Origin: Ruegeria arenilitoris
GTDB lineage: Bacteria > Pseudomonadota > Alphaproteobacteria > Rhodobacterales > Rhodobacteraceae
DNA: 64,000 nt
Assembly: GCF_013030985.1 (NCBI RefSeq)
Contig: NZ_WPYP01000001.1
Span: 310,001 to 374,000 of the forward strand
Reading direction: 5' to 3'
The notes under the pieces are model-generated. The model was not told the origin of the DNA. It ran no database searches and was given only the letters and a program-made list of their open reading frames with translations. Each line of letters starts with the position of its first letter. Within the stretch, counting starts at the first letter, position 1. Both the position numbers and the translations under genes were made by a program. This document shows positions 16,921 to 24,905 of this stretch, piece after piece.

Positions 16921-18171
16921 TCAGTGCAGGTTGGGCTGGTTGCCCACGCCTTTTTCGTCGATCATCCGACCCGTCTTGAACCGGTCGAGGCGATAGGCGG
17001 TGACAACCGGGTGTGGTTCGTCCTTCGCCAGAAGATGCGCAAAGCAATGGCCCGAGGCCGGGGTCGCCTTGAATCCGCCGTAACACCAGCCACCGTTGAA
17101 ATAGAGACCTTCGACCGGCGTGCGGTCGATGATGGGCGAGCCGTCCATCGACATGTCCATCACACCGCCCCACATCCGCAGCAAGCGCGCGCGCCCGATC
17201 ATCGGCATCAGGGCCATTCCGCCTTCGCAAACATCCTCGACCACCGGCAGGTTGCCGCGTTGGGCGTAGGTATTGTAGCCATCGATGTCACCACCAAAGA
17301 CCAGCCCGCCCTTGTCGGACTGGCTGACATAGAAATGCCCCGCGCCAAAGGTGATGACGCTGGGCAAGACCGGTTTCAGGCCCTCGGATACAAAAGCCTG
17401 CAGGACGTGGCTTTCGATGGGCAGGCGCATGCCAGCCATTCCCATCACGCGGCTGGAACTGCCGGCAACCGCGCAACCCACTTTGTTCGCGCCGATGAAG
17501 CCCTTGGTGGTCTCGACCCCCAGACATTTTCCGTTCTCAATCCGCAGGCCGGTGACCTCGCAGTTCTGGATGATATCGACGCCGTGCATATCGGCAGACC
17601 GGGCAAAGCCCCAGGCCACCGCATCATGGCGGGCAGTGCCTGCGCGGCGCTGCACCAGACCGCCTTTGATCGGAAAGCGGGCGTCGTCGAAATTCAGGTA
17701 GGGGTGCTCCTTGCGCACCTGATCAGCATCCAGCAACTCGGCATCCGCGCCGTTCAGGATCATCGCATTGCCGCGCCGGGTATAGGCGTCGCGCTGACCG
17801 TCGGTGTGGAACAGGTTGATGATCCCGCGCTGGCTCATCATCGCATTGTAGTTCAGGTCTTGCTCCAACCCTTCCCACAGCTTCATCGAGAACTCGTAAA
17901 ACGGCTCGTTCCCGTCCAGCATGTAGTTCGAACGGACAATGGTGGTGTTCCGTCCCACATTGCCACCGCCGATCCAGCCTTTTTCCACCACGGCCACGTT
18001 GCGCTGACCATAGACCTTGGACAGGTAGTGCGCCGTAGCGAGGCCATGGCCTCCGCCACCGATCACGACGATGTCGTAATGGGCCTTGGGTTCGGGCTCG
18101 CGCCAGACCGGCTTCCACCCTTTGTGGCCGGTAAGCGCCTCTTTGATGACTCGAAAGCCGGAATATCGCAT
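16921..18171 (-). CDS. soxB: Sarcosine oxidase beta subunit family (or N-methylglutamate dehydrogenase subunit A)
   Basis: FAD-dependent DAO-fold protein of 416 residues. The dinucleotide-binding motif is VVIGGGGHGLATAHYL (about residues 36-51), followed by VVEKGWIGGGNVGRNTTIVRSNY. The RRAGTARHDAVAWGF segment contains the His that in sarcosine oxidase beta subunits carries covalent FMN. The C-terminal MWGGVMDMSMDGSPIID and YFNGGWCYGGFKATPASG are typical of the substrate/FAD site. It oxidises the N-methyl amino acid; electrons pass to oxygen or another acceptor. First structural gene of the B-D-A-G run, 77 bases after a LysR gene on the same strand. Confidence 0.9.
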   Translation of the reverse strand: MRYSGFRVIKEALTGHKGWKPVWREPEPKAHYDIVVIGGGGHGLATAHYLSKVYGQRNVAVVEKGWIGGGNVGRNTTIVRSNYMLDGNEPFYEFSMKLWEGLEQDLNYNAMMSQRGIINLFHTDGQRDAYTRRGNAMILNGADAELLDADQVRKEHPYLNFDDARFPIKGGLVQRRAGTARHDAVAWGFARSADMHGVDIIQNCEVTGLRIENGKCLGVETTKGFIGANKVGCAVAGSSSRVMGMAGMRLPIESHVLQAFVSEGLKPVLPSVITFGAGHFYVSQSDKGGLVFGGDIDGYNTYAQRGNLPVVEDVCEGGMALMPMIGRARLLRMWGGVMDMSMDGSPIIDRTPVEGLYFNGGWCYGGFKATPASGHCFAHLLAKDEPHPVVTAYRLDRFKTGRMIDEKGVGNQPNLH

Positions 18172-18248
18172 GAATCGGACCTTTTTCGCCAGAATTCACT
18201 ATTTTGAGGCGCTTGAATATCCTCAGATGCGACATCGACGTGATTGAA

Positions 18249-19112
18249 TCAGACTTGATTGTGAGTCTCTTCACGCTGAATTTCGGTAAACCACTGCACA
18301 AAGGCGTCAACCTCGGGCGATCGCCGCTGCACTGCCAGAAAGTACCCTTCGCTGGCCGGGGCAGAGGCATCTGATGCAGGCACGACCTGACCGGTTTGCA
18401 GGGCGTGACCGGCGATCAGGGCGTTGACCAAGGCAACGCCGTTTCCGGTTGTGGCGAGTTGCAGGGCAAGGCCATAGGAATCGACATAGAACGCAGGGGC
18501 ACCAACCGGCAGGCCGGTCGCTTCGGCCCAGGACCCCCAGTTGTCCGATGTGCCAACAGTTCCAATAAGCGGCAGATCTTGCAGGCCGCCCGAAAGGTGC
18601 GGTGCCTTCACCGCGATCAGGTGGTTGGGCCGCAGTGCCGTTGCATCCCGGCCCACCTGCTTTTCAGACCCGAACCGAATTTCGACATCCGCGCGAGAGG
18701 CGGCGAATTCATCGGGCCAGATCGTACTGACGAACCGCACGGACGTATCAGGGTTCTGCTGCTGAAACTGGGGCAGGGCCGGGGAAATCACCCATTCCAG
18801 CACACTGACCGAGGCCGCAACGGTAATATGCCGCGCCCGTTCCTCGGCCAGATAGGGCGAGGCGGCGGAATGCAACATCTCAAGCGCGGCTTCGACCTGC
18901 GGCAGCAGCTTGCGGCCTTCGTCGGTCAGGGACAGCCCGCGCGCATGGCGGTGAAACAGCACCACGCCCAACCGGGTTTCCAATGATCTGATCTGCTGGC
19001 TGACGGCGGATTGCGTCAGTCCGATTTCCTCGGCGGCGGCGGTCGAACTGAGCCGTCGGGCCGCCGCTTCGAACGATCTGAACCATGTCAGGGGGGGCAG
19101 GGATTTCGACAT
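18249..19112 (-). CDS. LysR family regulator, GcvA-type, probable regulator of the amine/ring catabolic block
   Basis: N-terminal helix-turn-helix: LTWFRSFEAAARRLSSTAA, EEIGLTQSAVSQQIRSLE, LFHRHARGLSLTDEG. The effector domain starts near residue 90 (ITVAASVSVLEWVISPALP). I chose the ATG at 19112 (MSKSLPPLTWF) because the nine residues upstream of it are not family-like. It lies directly upstream of soxB on the same strand and is divergent from the DUF1185-hydrolase-monooxygenase run, so it is placed to control both. The effector may be an N-methylated amine or pyridinium compound (inference). Confidence 0.87.
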   Translation of the reverse strand: MSKSLPPLTWFRSFEAAARRLSSTAAAEEIGLTQSAVSQQIRSLETRLGVVLFHRHARGLSLTDEGRKLLPQVEAALEMLHSAASPYLAEERARHITVAASVSVLEWVISPALPQFQQQNPDTSVRFVSTIWPDEFAASRADVEIRFGSEKQVGRDATALRPNHLIAVKAPHLSGGLQDLPLIGTVGTSDNWGSWAEATGLPVGAPAFYVDSYGLALQLATTGNGVALVNALIAGHALQTGQVVPASDASAPASEGYFLAVQRRSPEVDAFVQWFTEIQREETHNQV

Positions 19113-19202
19113 TGGTAACCTACATATTAGAGTCATTAATACCTAAGACCGAAGTTCTTTCGTTTGTCAAAGCGGCCCCCGGACGAGGATAGTTTGCTAA
19201 CG

Positions 19203-19820
19203 ATGAAAAAGGGGGCGCTCGTGGAGCCAAATATTCGGAAAATCGTGACCTATGACGAAGAAGTTCTGGTCGAAGGATTTCGCAAGGCCGAGCGCCCGTG
19301 GCGCATGTTCGCAGTGGCCGCCGTGGTATCGAACCCCTGGGCGGGCCGGTATGTCGAAGACCTGCGACCCGAGATACTGAGCTTTGCCCCGATCCTGGGC
19401 GCAGAGTTGACCAGCCGGATGATCGCTCTGGTGGGCAGCGGTGATGCCATCGAAGCCTATGGCAAGGCCGCTGTGGTGGGGCTGGACGGCGAGGTCGAGC
19501 ATGCCTCGGGCCTGATCCATACACTACATTTTGGTAATCACTTCCGGCAGGCGGTGGCTGCTAAATCGTATTTGTCTTTCACCAACACGCGCGGTCCGGC
19601 TAACGCGCCGATCATGGTGCCGTTGATGGACAAGAACGATGCGGGCCGCCGGTCTCATTACCTGACGCTGCAATTTGCCATTCCTGACGCCCCGCGCGCG
19701 GATGAGGTGGTAATCGTGCTGGGTGGCGCAACCTCGGGGCGGCCTCATCATCGGATCGGAGACAGGTATCAGGACTTGAAGGATCTGGGTCATGACGTGG
19801 ACAACCCGGCCTCGGTCTGA
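19203..19820 (+). CDS. Amino acid synthesis family protein (DUF1185)
   Basis: This protein of about 205 residues matches the DUF1185 'amino acid synthesis' family in length and pattern: NIRKIVTYDEEVLVEGF near the start, VVSNPWAGRYVEDL, GKAAVVGLDGEVEHASGLIHTLHFG, and MDKNDAGRRSHYLTLQFAIP, ending GRPHHRIGDRYQDL. The family has no established catalytic role but is repeatedly found near flavin-dependent monooxygenase clusters. The ATG at 19203 is used; a GTG at 19221 with GGGGG upstream is an alternative, while the open frame to 19164 begins with a weak TTG. It overlaps the hydrolase gene by 29 bases, so translation is coupled. Confidence 0.78.
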   Translation: MKKGALVEPNIRKIVTYDEEVLVEGFRKAERPWRMFAVAAVVSNPWAGRYVEDLRPEILSFAPILGAELTSRMIALVGSGDAIEAYGKAAVVGLDGEVEHASGLIHTLHFGNHFRQAVAAKSYLSFTNTRGPANAPIMVPLMDKNDAGRRSHYLTLQFAIPDAPRADEVVIVLGGATSGRPHHRIGDRYQDLKDLGHDVDNPASV

Positions 19821-20571
19821 TTTCGGCAATCTGGCCGCGATTGATGCGGGCACGGGGCCGCTGGTCGTTCTGCTGCACGGCGTCGGCTTACGAGCCGAGG
19901 CGTGGGGCGGGCAGATCGAGCCGCTGGTCTCTGCCGGGTATCGCGTGCTGTGCCCGGATATGCCCGGGCATGGCGACACACCGTTCTCTGCGGTCGAAGG
20001 GCTGGACAGCTATGCCGCTCCGGTTGCTGCGTTGATACAGGAACCTGCCGTACTGATCGGGCATTCGATGGGGGCGCTGATTGCAACGCATATCGCGGCC
20101 TTGGGAAACCCGAATGTCAAAGGCGTTGCCGCTTTGAACGCTATTTTTCAGCGGCCGGATGCAGCCCGACAAGCGGTCTTGTCGCGGGCGTATGCGTTGG
20201 ATGAGGCGCAGCCAATCGATCCGACGGTCACTCTGCAACGGTGGTTTGCCGAGGATGCGTCGGCGGAACGCGACGCCTGTGCGCGCTGGCTGCAGGAGGT
20301 CGATCCGCGCGGTTATAAAGCGGCGTACACGGTGTTCGCTGAAAGCGATGGACCGACCAAGGCGCAACTGGCTGCAATCGCTTGCCCGGCCTTGTTCCTC
20401 ACCGGCGCCGATGAGCCAAACTCGACCCCGCGGATGTCGTGCGACATGGCCAGGTTGGCGCCGCGGGGGCGGGCCGAGATCATCCCGAACGCCGCGCATA
20501 TGATGCCGATGACCCACGCGGATGCGGTCAACGAAATCCTGTTGCGCTTTCTGCAGGAGTGCTTGCCATGA
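19792..20571 (+). CDS. Alpha/beta hydrolase (Ser nucleophile), candidate amide/ester hydrolase of ring catabolism
   Basis: Classical alpha/beta hydrolase of 259 residues: VVLLHGVGLRAEAW oxyanion region, CPDMPGHGDTPF strand, nucleophile elbow GHSMGA (around residue 84), acidic member near LTGADEPNSTP and His in NAAHMMPMTHAD at the C-terminus. AAGGA precedes the ATG by 8 bases. In the trigonelline (Tgn) pathway a hydrolase of this fold releases methylamine and formate from the ring-opened intermediate, and the gene neighbours here (flavin reductase, LLM monooxygenase, ALDH) are the same kinds of protein. That parallel is an inference from family content. Confidence 0.82.
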   Translation: MTWTTRPRSDFGNLAAIDAGTGPLVVLLHGVGLRAEAWGGQIEPLVSAGYRVLCPDMPGHGDTPFSAVEGLDSYAAPVAALIQEPAVLIGHSMGALIATHIAALGNPNVKGVAALNAIFQRPDAARQAVLSRAYALDEAQPIDPTVTLQRWFAEDASAERDACARWLQEVDPRGYKAAYTVFAESDGPTKAQLAAIACPALFLTGADEPNSTPRMSCDMARLAPRGRAEIIPNAAHMMPMTHADAVNEILLRFLQECLP

Positions 20572-21476
20572 TGACGCTTGATCCGCGCGCCCTGCGCGAT
20601 GCCTTTGGCAGCTTTATGACCGGAGTGACGGTGGTGACAACACGCGATGCGACCGGCGCTCCGGTCGGGTTCACGGCCAACTCCTTTTCCTCCGTGTCCC
20701 TTGATCCGCCGCTGTTGCTGGTCTGTCCGGGGAAGTTCCTGTCCAGCTATGAGGTTTTCACCAAATGCAGACACTTCGCCGTCAATGTTTTGGCCGAGGG
20801 GCAGCAGGACGTCTCCAACACCTTTGCTGGGTACAAGGGAGATCGGTTCGCCAAAGTCGCCCACCGGAACGGTGTGCACGACCTGCCTCTGATCGACGGG
20901 GCGCTGGCGCAGTTCTGCTGTGAAACGCATCAAGCCATCCCCGCGGGAGATCATACCATTCTGATGGGTCAAGTGTGCGAGTTCTCGCACGCTGCGGGTG
21001 ACGGCCTTGGCTATGTAAGCGGGTCCTATTTCAGCCTTGGGCTGGAGCGTGAGATGGACTCGAAAGTGCCAACACTTTGCGGCGCAATCATAACGGCAGA
21101 TGACAAGGTTCTGTTGGAGCATCAAGACGGGCGTTTCCGCCCCGTTCAGGTCGCGGGGGCCGAACCCGGTGGCCAGCGAAACAGGCTGGCGCAGGGGCTG
21201 GCCAAGCGGGGCATTCAGGCGCGGATCGATCAGGTCTATTCTGCGTTCAACGATGCGGACACCAAGCTGCACTACACGTTCTTTCTGGCATCGGCCGAAC
21301 AGGCCGCACCGCCCGAAAACACCCGTTGGGTCGCGGTCGAGGACCTGCCCAACCTGACCTATGCCACACCCGGCATTCACCACATGATGACCCGCTTTGC
21401 GCGCGAGGCCCAGACCGGCGATTTCGCCCTCTATCTGGGCGACGCTGAGCGGGGCGACATTCACAGTTTTCGCTAA
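20568..21476 (+). CDS. Flavin reductase fused to a Nudix-like domain
   Basis: Residues about 1-165 are a flavin reductase domain of the FMN-binding split-barrel type (FGSFMTGVTVVTTRD, GFTANSFSSVSLDPPLLLVC, FAVNVLAEGQ). Residues about 170-285 resemble a Nudix fold (CGAIITADDKVLLEHQDGRF, then a YTFFLA strand), but the Nudix box is degenerate: where REUxEExGU is expected the sequence is RLAQGLAKRGIQA, so pyrophosphatase activity is unlikely. The start at 20568 overlaps the hydrolase stop, with GGAG 9 bases upstream. It probably supplies reduced FMN to the LLM monooxygenase 9 bases downstream. Confidence 0.83.
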   Translation: MMTLDPRALRDAFGSFMTGVTVVTTRDATGAPVGFTANSFSSVSLDPPLLLVCPGKFLSSYEVFTKCRHFAVNVLAEGQQDVSNTFAGYKGDRFAKVAHRNGVHDLPLIDGALAQFCCETHQAIPAGDHTILMGQVCEFSHAAGDGLGYVSGSYFSLGLEREMDSKVPTLCGAIITADDKVLLEHQDGRFRPVQVAGAEPGGQRNRLAQGLAKRGIQARIDQVYSAFNDADTKLHYTFFLASAEQAAPPENTRWVAVEDLPNLTYATPGIHHMMTRFAREAQTGDFALYLGDAERGDIHSFR

Positions 21477-21485
21477 AGGAGCCGG

Positions 21486-22523
21486 ATGATGGAGTTTTCT
21501 CTGTTTGCCCATATGGAGCGTCTTACGCCCGACCAGCCTCATGATGTTCTCTATGACGAATTCGTGGGTCTGGCGAAAATGGCCGATGAAGGGGGCATGC
21601 GCGCGGTCTGGACCGGTGAGCATCACGGGATGGAATTTACCATTGCGCCCAACCCGTTCCTGCCTCTGGTCGATCTTGCACATCACACCAAGAATGTCCG
21701 TCTGGGCACGGGTACCGTGATCGCGCCGTTCTGGCATCCGATCAAACTGGCTGGCGAAGCCGCGGCGGCGGACCAGATCACCAAGGGCCGCATCGAGTTG
21801 GGGGTCGCCCGCGGTGCCTATTCCTTTGAATACGAGCGTCTGGCACCGGGCATGGACGCGTGGGAGGCCGGTCAAAAGATGCGTGAATCCACGCCTCTGC
21901 TGCCGAAGATTTGGGCAGGGGACTGCGCGCATGAGGGCGAGTTCTATTCCTTCCCGGCGACGACTTCGGCCCCGAAACCGTTGCAGGATGGCGGCCCTCC
22001 GATCTGGATCGCGGCGCGTGATCCCAACAGTCACGAATTCGGCGTTCATAACGGGTTCAACATTCAGGTCACGCCACTGTGGCAGGGGATGGAAGAGATC
22101 GAGACATTGATAGGTCGTTTCAACGATGCCTGTGACAGTTATGCCGGGCCGCGCCCAAAAATCATGCTGTTGCACCACACCTATGTTGGTAAGGACGATG
22201 CGGATGTGACGCAGGGGATCGAGGATTTGCGGCGCTATTACAATTACTTCGGCGCTTGGTTCCTGAACAAGCGCCCCATTCAGCAGGGGCTGATCGAACC
22301 GATCTCGCCTGAGGAAATGGACGCAAACCCGATGTACACCACCGAGAAGCTGGGCCAGGACCTGACCGTCGGAACGGCGCAGCAGGTAATCGACCGTATC
22401 AAACGCTATGAGGATCTGGGCTATGATGAATTTTCGTTCTGGGTCGACAGCGGCATGACCAACGACCGCAAACGCGCCTCGCTGGCGCGGTTCATCGACG
22501 ATGTCATGCCAGCCTTTCAGTGA
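21486..22523 (+). CDS. LLM class flavin-dependent monooxygenase
   Basis: The 345-residue protein is a luciferase-like TIM-barrel: AVWTGEHHGMEF near residue 40, RLGTGTVIAPFWHPIKLAGEAAAADQ, and GRIELGVARGAY, which are the conserved strands of this family, plus YDEFSFWVDSGM late. Such enzymes use FMNH2 and O2 to hydroxylate or cleave substrates, taking flavin from a partner reductase. AAGGAG precedes the start by 4 bases (7 for the second ATG at 21489). Immediately after a flavin reductase, it forms a two-component monooxygenase like TgnA/TgnB of trigonelline ring cleavage. Substrate not proven. Confidence 0.87.
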   Translation: MMEFSLFAHMERLTPDQPHDVLYDEFVGLAKMADEGGMRAVWTGEHHGMEFTIAPNPFLPLVDLAHHTKNVRLGTGTVIAPFWHPIKLAGEAAAADQITKGRIELGVARGAYSFEYERLAPGMDAWEAGQKMRESTPLLPKIWAGDCAHEGEFYSFPATTSAPKPLQDGGPPIWIAARDPNSHEFGVHNGFNIQVTPLWQGMEEIETLIGRFNDACDSYAGPRPKIMLLHHTYVGKDDADVTQGIEDLRRYYNYFGAWFLNKRPIQQGLIEPISPEEMDANPMYTTEKLGQDLTVGTAQQVIDRIKRYEDLGYDEFSFWVDSGMTNDRKRASLARFIDDVMPAFQ

Positions 22524-22531
22524 GGATCACC

Positions 22532-24010
22532 ATGGGAAATCTTCCGCATTTTCAGCTGTTCATTGATGGCGACTGGACCGAGGGGTCGGACGGTCAGGTC
22601 ATGACATCCGAGAACCCGGCGACCGGGCAGGGTTGGGCCACTTTTGCCTGCGCCTCGGCTGGTGATGTTGATCGCGCTATTGCCGCGGCCAGACGGGTTC
22701 TGGACGATCCTGAGTGGCGCGACATGACACAAACCGCGCGGGGTAAGCTGCTTTATCGTCTGGCCGATCTGGTGGCCGAAAACGCCGCGCGGCTGGGAGA
22801 GTTGGAGACAACCGACAGCGGCAAGCTGTTGGCGGAGACCTCGGCACAGACGGGGTATGTGGCGGACTACTATCGCTATTTTGCGGGGTTGGCGGACAAG
22901 GTTGAAGGCACGGTCCTGCCCATCGATAAGCCTGACATGCACGTTTTCACGACACGAGAACCGATCGGTGTTGTGGCGGCCATCGTGCCGTGGAACGCGC
23001 AGATGTTCCTGACGGCTACCAAATTGGGTCCGGCCCTCGCGGCGGGGTGCTCGGTGGTGTTGAAAGCCTCGGAAATCGCGCCTGCTCCGATGTTGGAATT
23101 TGCCCGGTTGATCGAACAGGCCGGGTTCCCACCCGGGGTTGTCTCGGTCATCACCGGCGACGCCGAGAATTGCGCCATTCCGCTGACCCGTCATCCCGAT
23201 ATCGACCGGATCGCCTTTACCGGCGGGCCAGAGACCGCGCGGCACGTGGTGCGCAATTCGGCCGAAAACTTTGCGGTGACCTCGCTGGAACTGGGCGGCA
23301 AGTCCCCGATCCTTGTGTTCGACGACAGTGATCTGGACGGCGCGGCGAACGGGTTGATCGCGGGGAATTTCGGGGCTTCGGGCCAAAGCTGCGTGGCGGG
23401 AACGCGCGGGCTGGTGCATCGCACCATTCTGGAGCCGTTGATTGAACGGATCGAACAGAAAGCCAGCGCCATTCGCTTGGGTGATCCGCTGCACTCCGGT
23501 ACGCATGTTGGCCCGCTCTGCACCGCAGCGCAGGTGCGCAAGATCGAGGCGACATTGGCCACGGCGCGGGGACAGGGCGCGGTGATCCGCTTTGGCGGCG
23601 CGCCCGCGGATCGTCCGGGCAACTACATGACGCCGACGCTGGTACAATGCACCTCACCCGAGACTGAAACGCTGAAGGTTGAGATGTTCGGGCCAGTGAT
23701 GTCTCTGCTGGCCTTCGATACCGAAGAAGAGGCCATCGCGTTGGCGAACAGCACGCCCTACGGTCTGGGCTCGGGCATCTTCACGCAGAATCTGGCGCGG
23801 GCGCATCGCGTGTCTAAACGGATCAGGGCGGGGATTTGCTGGGTGAATACCTATCGTGCGATTTCTCCGATTGCACCGTTTGGCGGGTTCAATCAGTCAG
23901 GCTATGGCCGCGAGGCCGGGGTCGAGGCGATCCTTGACTATACCCGGACCAAGACAACCTGGATCAGCACTGCGCAAGAGCCGATGGCGAACCCGTTTGT
24001 AATGCGCTAA
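22532..24010 (+). CDS. NAD(P)-dependent aldehyde dehydrogenase
   Basis: Full-length ALDH of 492 residues with the catalytic Glu in LELGGKSP (Glu253) and nucleophile Cys in GQSCVAGTRG (Cys287), plus the cofactor-binding FTGGPETAR segment and EMFGPVMSLLAFD toward the end. It oxidises an aldehyde or lactol to acid. The ATG at 22532 is preceded by GAGGA (7-base spacing); a GTG at 22520 overlapping the monooxygenase stop is possible. By position it probably oxidises the aldehyde or hydroxylactone formed by the preceding monooxygenase, like TgnC, though this is inferred. Confidence 0.88.
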   Translation: MGNLPHFQLFIDGDWTEGSDGQVMTSENPATGQGWATFACASAGDVDRAIAAARRVLDDPEWRDMTQTARGKLLYRLADLVAENAARLGELETTDSGKLLAETSAQTGYVADYYRYFAGLADKVEGTVLPIDKPDMHVFTTREPIGVVAAIVPWNAQMFLTATKLGPALAAGCSVVLKASEIAPAPMLEFARLIEQAGFPPGVVSVITGDAENCAIPLTRHPDIDRIAFTGGPETARHVVRNSAENFAVTSLELGGKSPILVFDDSDLDGAANGLIAGNFGASGQSCVAGTRGLVHRTILEPLIERIEQKASAIRLGDPLHSGTHVGPLCTAAQVRKIEATLATARGQGAVIRFGGAPADRPGNYMTPTLVQCTSPETETLKVEMFGPVMSLLAFDTEEEAIALANSTPYGLGSGIFTQNLARAHRVSKRIRAGICWVNTYRAISPIAPFGGFNQSGYGREAGVEAILDYTRTKTTWISTAQEPMANPFVMR

Positions 24011-24038
24011 GCCTGTGTAAACGCAGGGGAGGGCACTA

Positions 24039-24905
24039 ATGAAACTGGAGAGACCGAATTTCGCGGCACCTGCGGACGCGGATGAGCGCAAGGCCATTGC
24101 TCCGGTCATCTGCTACCCGCCCGAGACGTTGGAGCACCCGGACCTCACTGCGCTGGCCGCGTTGCGAGCTGGGGCCAGTAAGACCGCCGAGGCCGTCGCA
24201 GCCCCACGGGATGCCGCCTGCATCGACGTGCCCGCAGGCGCGTTTGTTCGGGTATTGTCGGTCGATGGACCGCAGGTCGGCGACCTGAACATGTGGAACA
24301 AGCACGACCTGACCGAGCGGTTCTATTCCGGCAAGACCCGCGCTTTGCACGGAACCCACCTGTCGACCGGTGACCGCATGTGGTCGAGCTTTCCGAACAT
24401 GCGCCCGATGGCGACCATCGTGGACGATACGTTGGACTGGTATGGGTTTGATGCCTTCGGCGGTTCGGTTCATGACGTGATCGGCACACGCTGCGATCCC
24501 TATACCGGACGGTTGTTGTCCGGCGACAACTACCACTATTGCTGCCATTCGAACCTGACCCGTGCGCTGGCCAGCCATTGCGACCTGCCGCTGCACGAGG
24601 CCGAGATGCTGGTGCATGACGTGTTGAACGTCTTCATGTGCACCGGCTTTACCCGCGATACCGGGCAATACTTCATGAAGGCCAGTCCGGTGCGTCCTGG
24701 GGACTATCTGGAATTCTACGCCGAGATCGACCTGATCGTTGGTCTCTCGGCCTGTCCCGGAGGCGATTGTTCGTCCGAGCATTCCTCGGACGTAGCCGCC
24801 TGTTACCCGTTGGTGATGGAGGTCTATGATCCGGGCGAAGACGCACGTACGGCGCATGTTCAGCCGCCGCGATCCGCCTATGACCGGACCCATGGGACGG
24901 GTTAA
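24039..24905 (+). CDS. DUF1989 / urea carboxylase-associated family protein
   Basis: The 288-residue protein shows the DUF1989 pattern: a PAG-x-FVRVLSVDGPQVGDLNMWN strand region, RTRALHG-like TRALHGTHLSTGDRMWS, GTRCDPYTGRLL, DNYHYCCHSNLTRAL and DCSSEHSSDV near the end, with several Cys/His that could bind metal. Family members occur as accessory genes with urea carboxylase or in catabolic clusters; the reaction is unsettled. A GGAGG sits close before the ATG and the gene is 28 bases after the ALDH gene, so it is likely the last of the run. It converges on the ArgE-like gene with a 4-base overlap. Confidence 0.8.
   Translation: MKLERPNFAAPADADERKAIAPVICYPPETLEHPDLTALAALRAGASKTAEAVAAPRDAACIDVPAGAFVRVLSVDGPQVGDLNMWNKHDLTERFYSGKTRALHGTHLSTGDRMWSSFPNMRPMATIVDDTLDWYGFDAFGGSVHDVIGTRCDPYTGRLLSGDNYHYCCHSNLTRALASHCDLPLHEAEMLVHDVLNVFMCTGFTRDTGQYFMKASPVRPGDYLEFYAEIDLIVGLSACPGGDCSSEHSSDVAACYPLVMEVYDPGEDARTAHVQPPRSAYDRTHGTG

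Noticed and set aside
16894..18207. 437-residue plus-strand open frame
   Set aside because: It mirrors the beta-subunit gene on the minus strand and contains no domain pattern.
20313..22178. 621-residue open frame on the minus strand
   Set aside because: It lies opposite the hydrolase, flavin reductase and LLM genes, has no recognisable family pattern, and is best explained as a shadow of GC-rich coding DNA.
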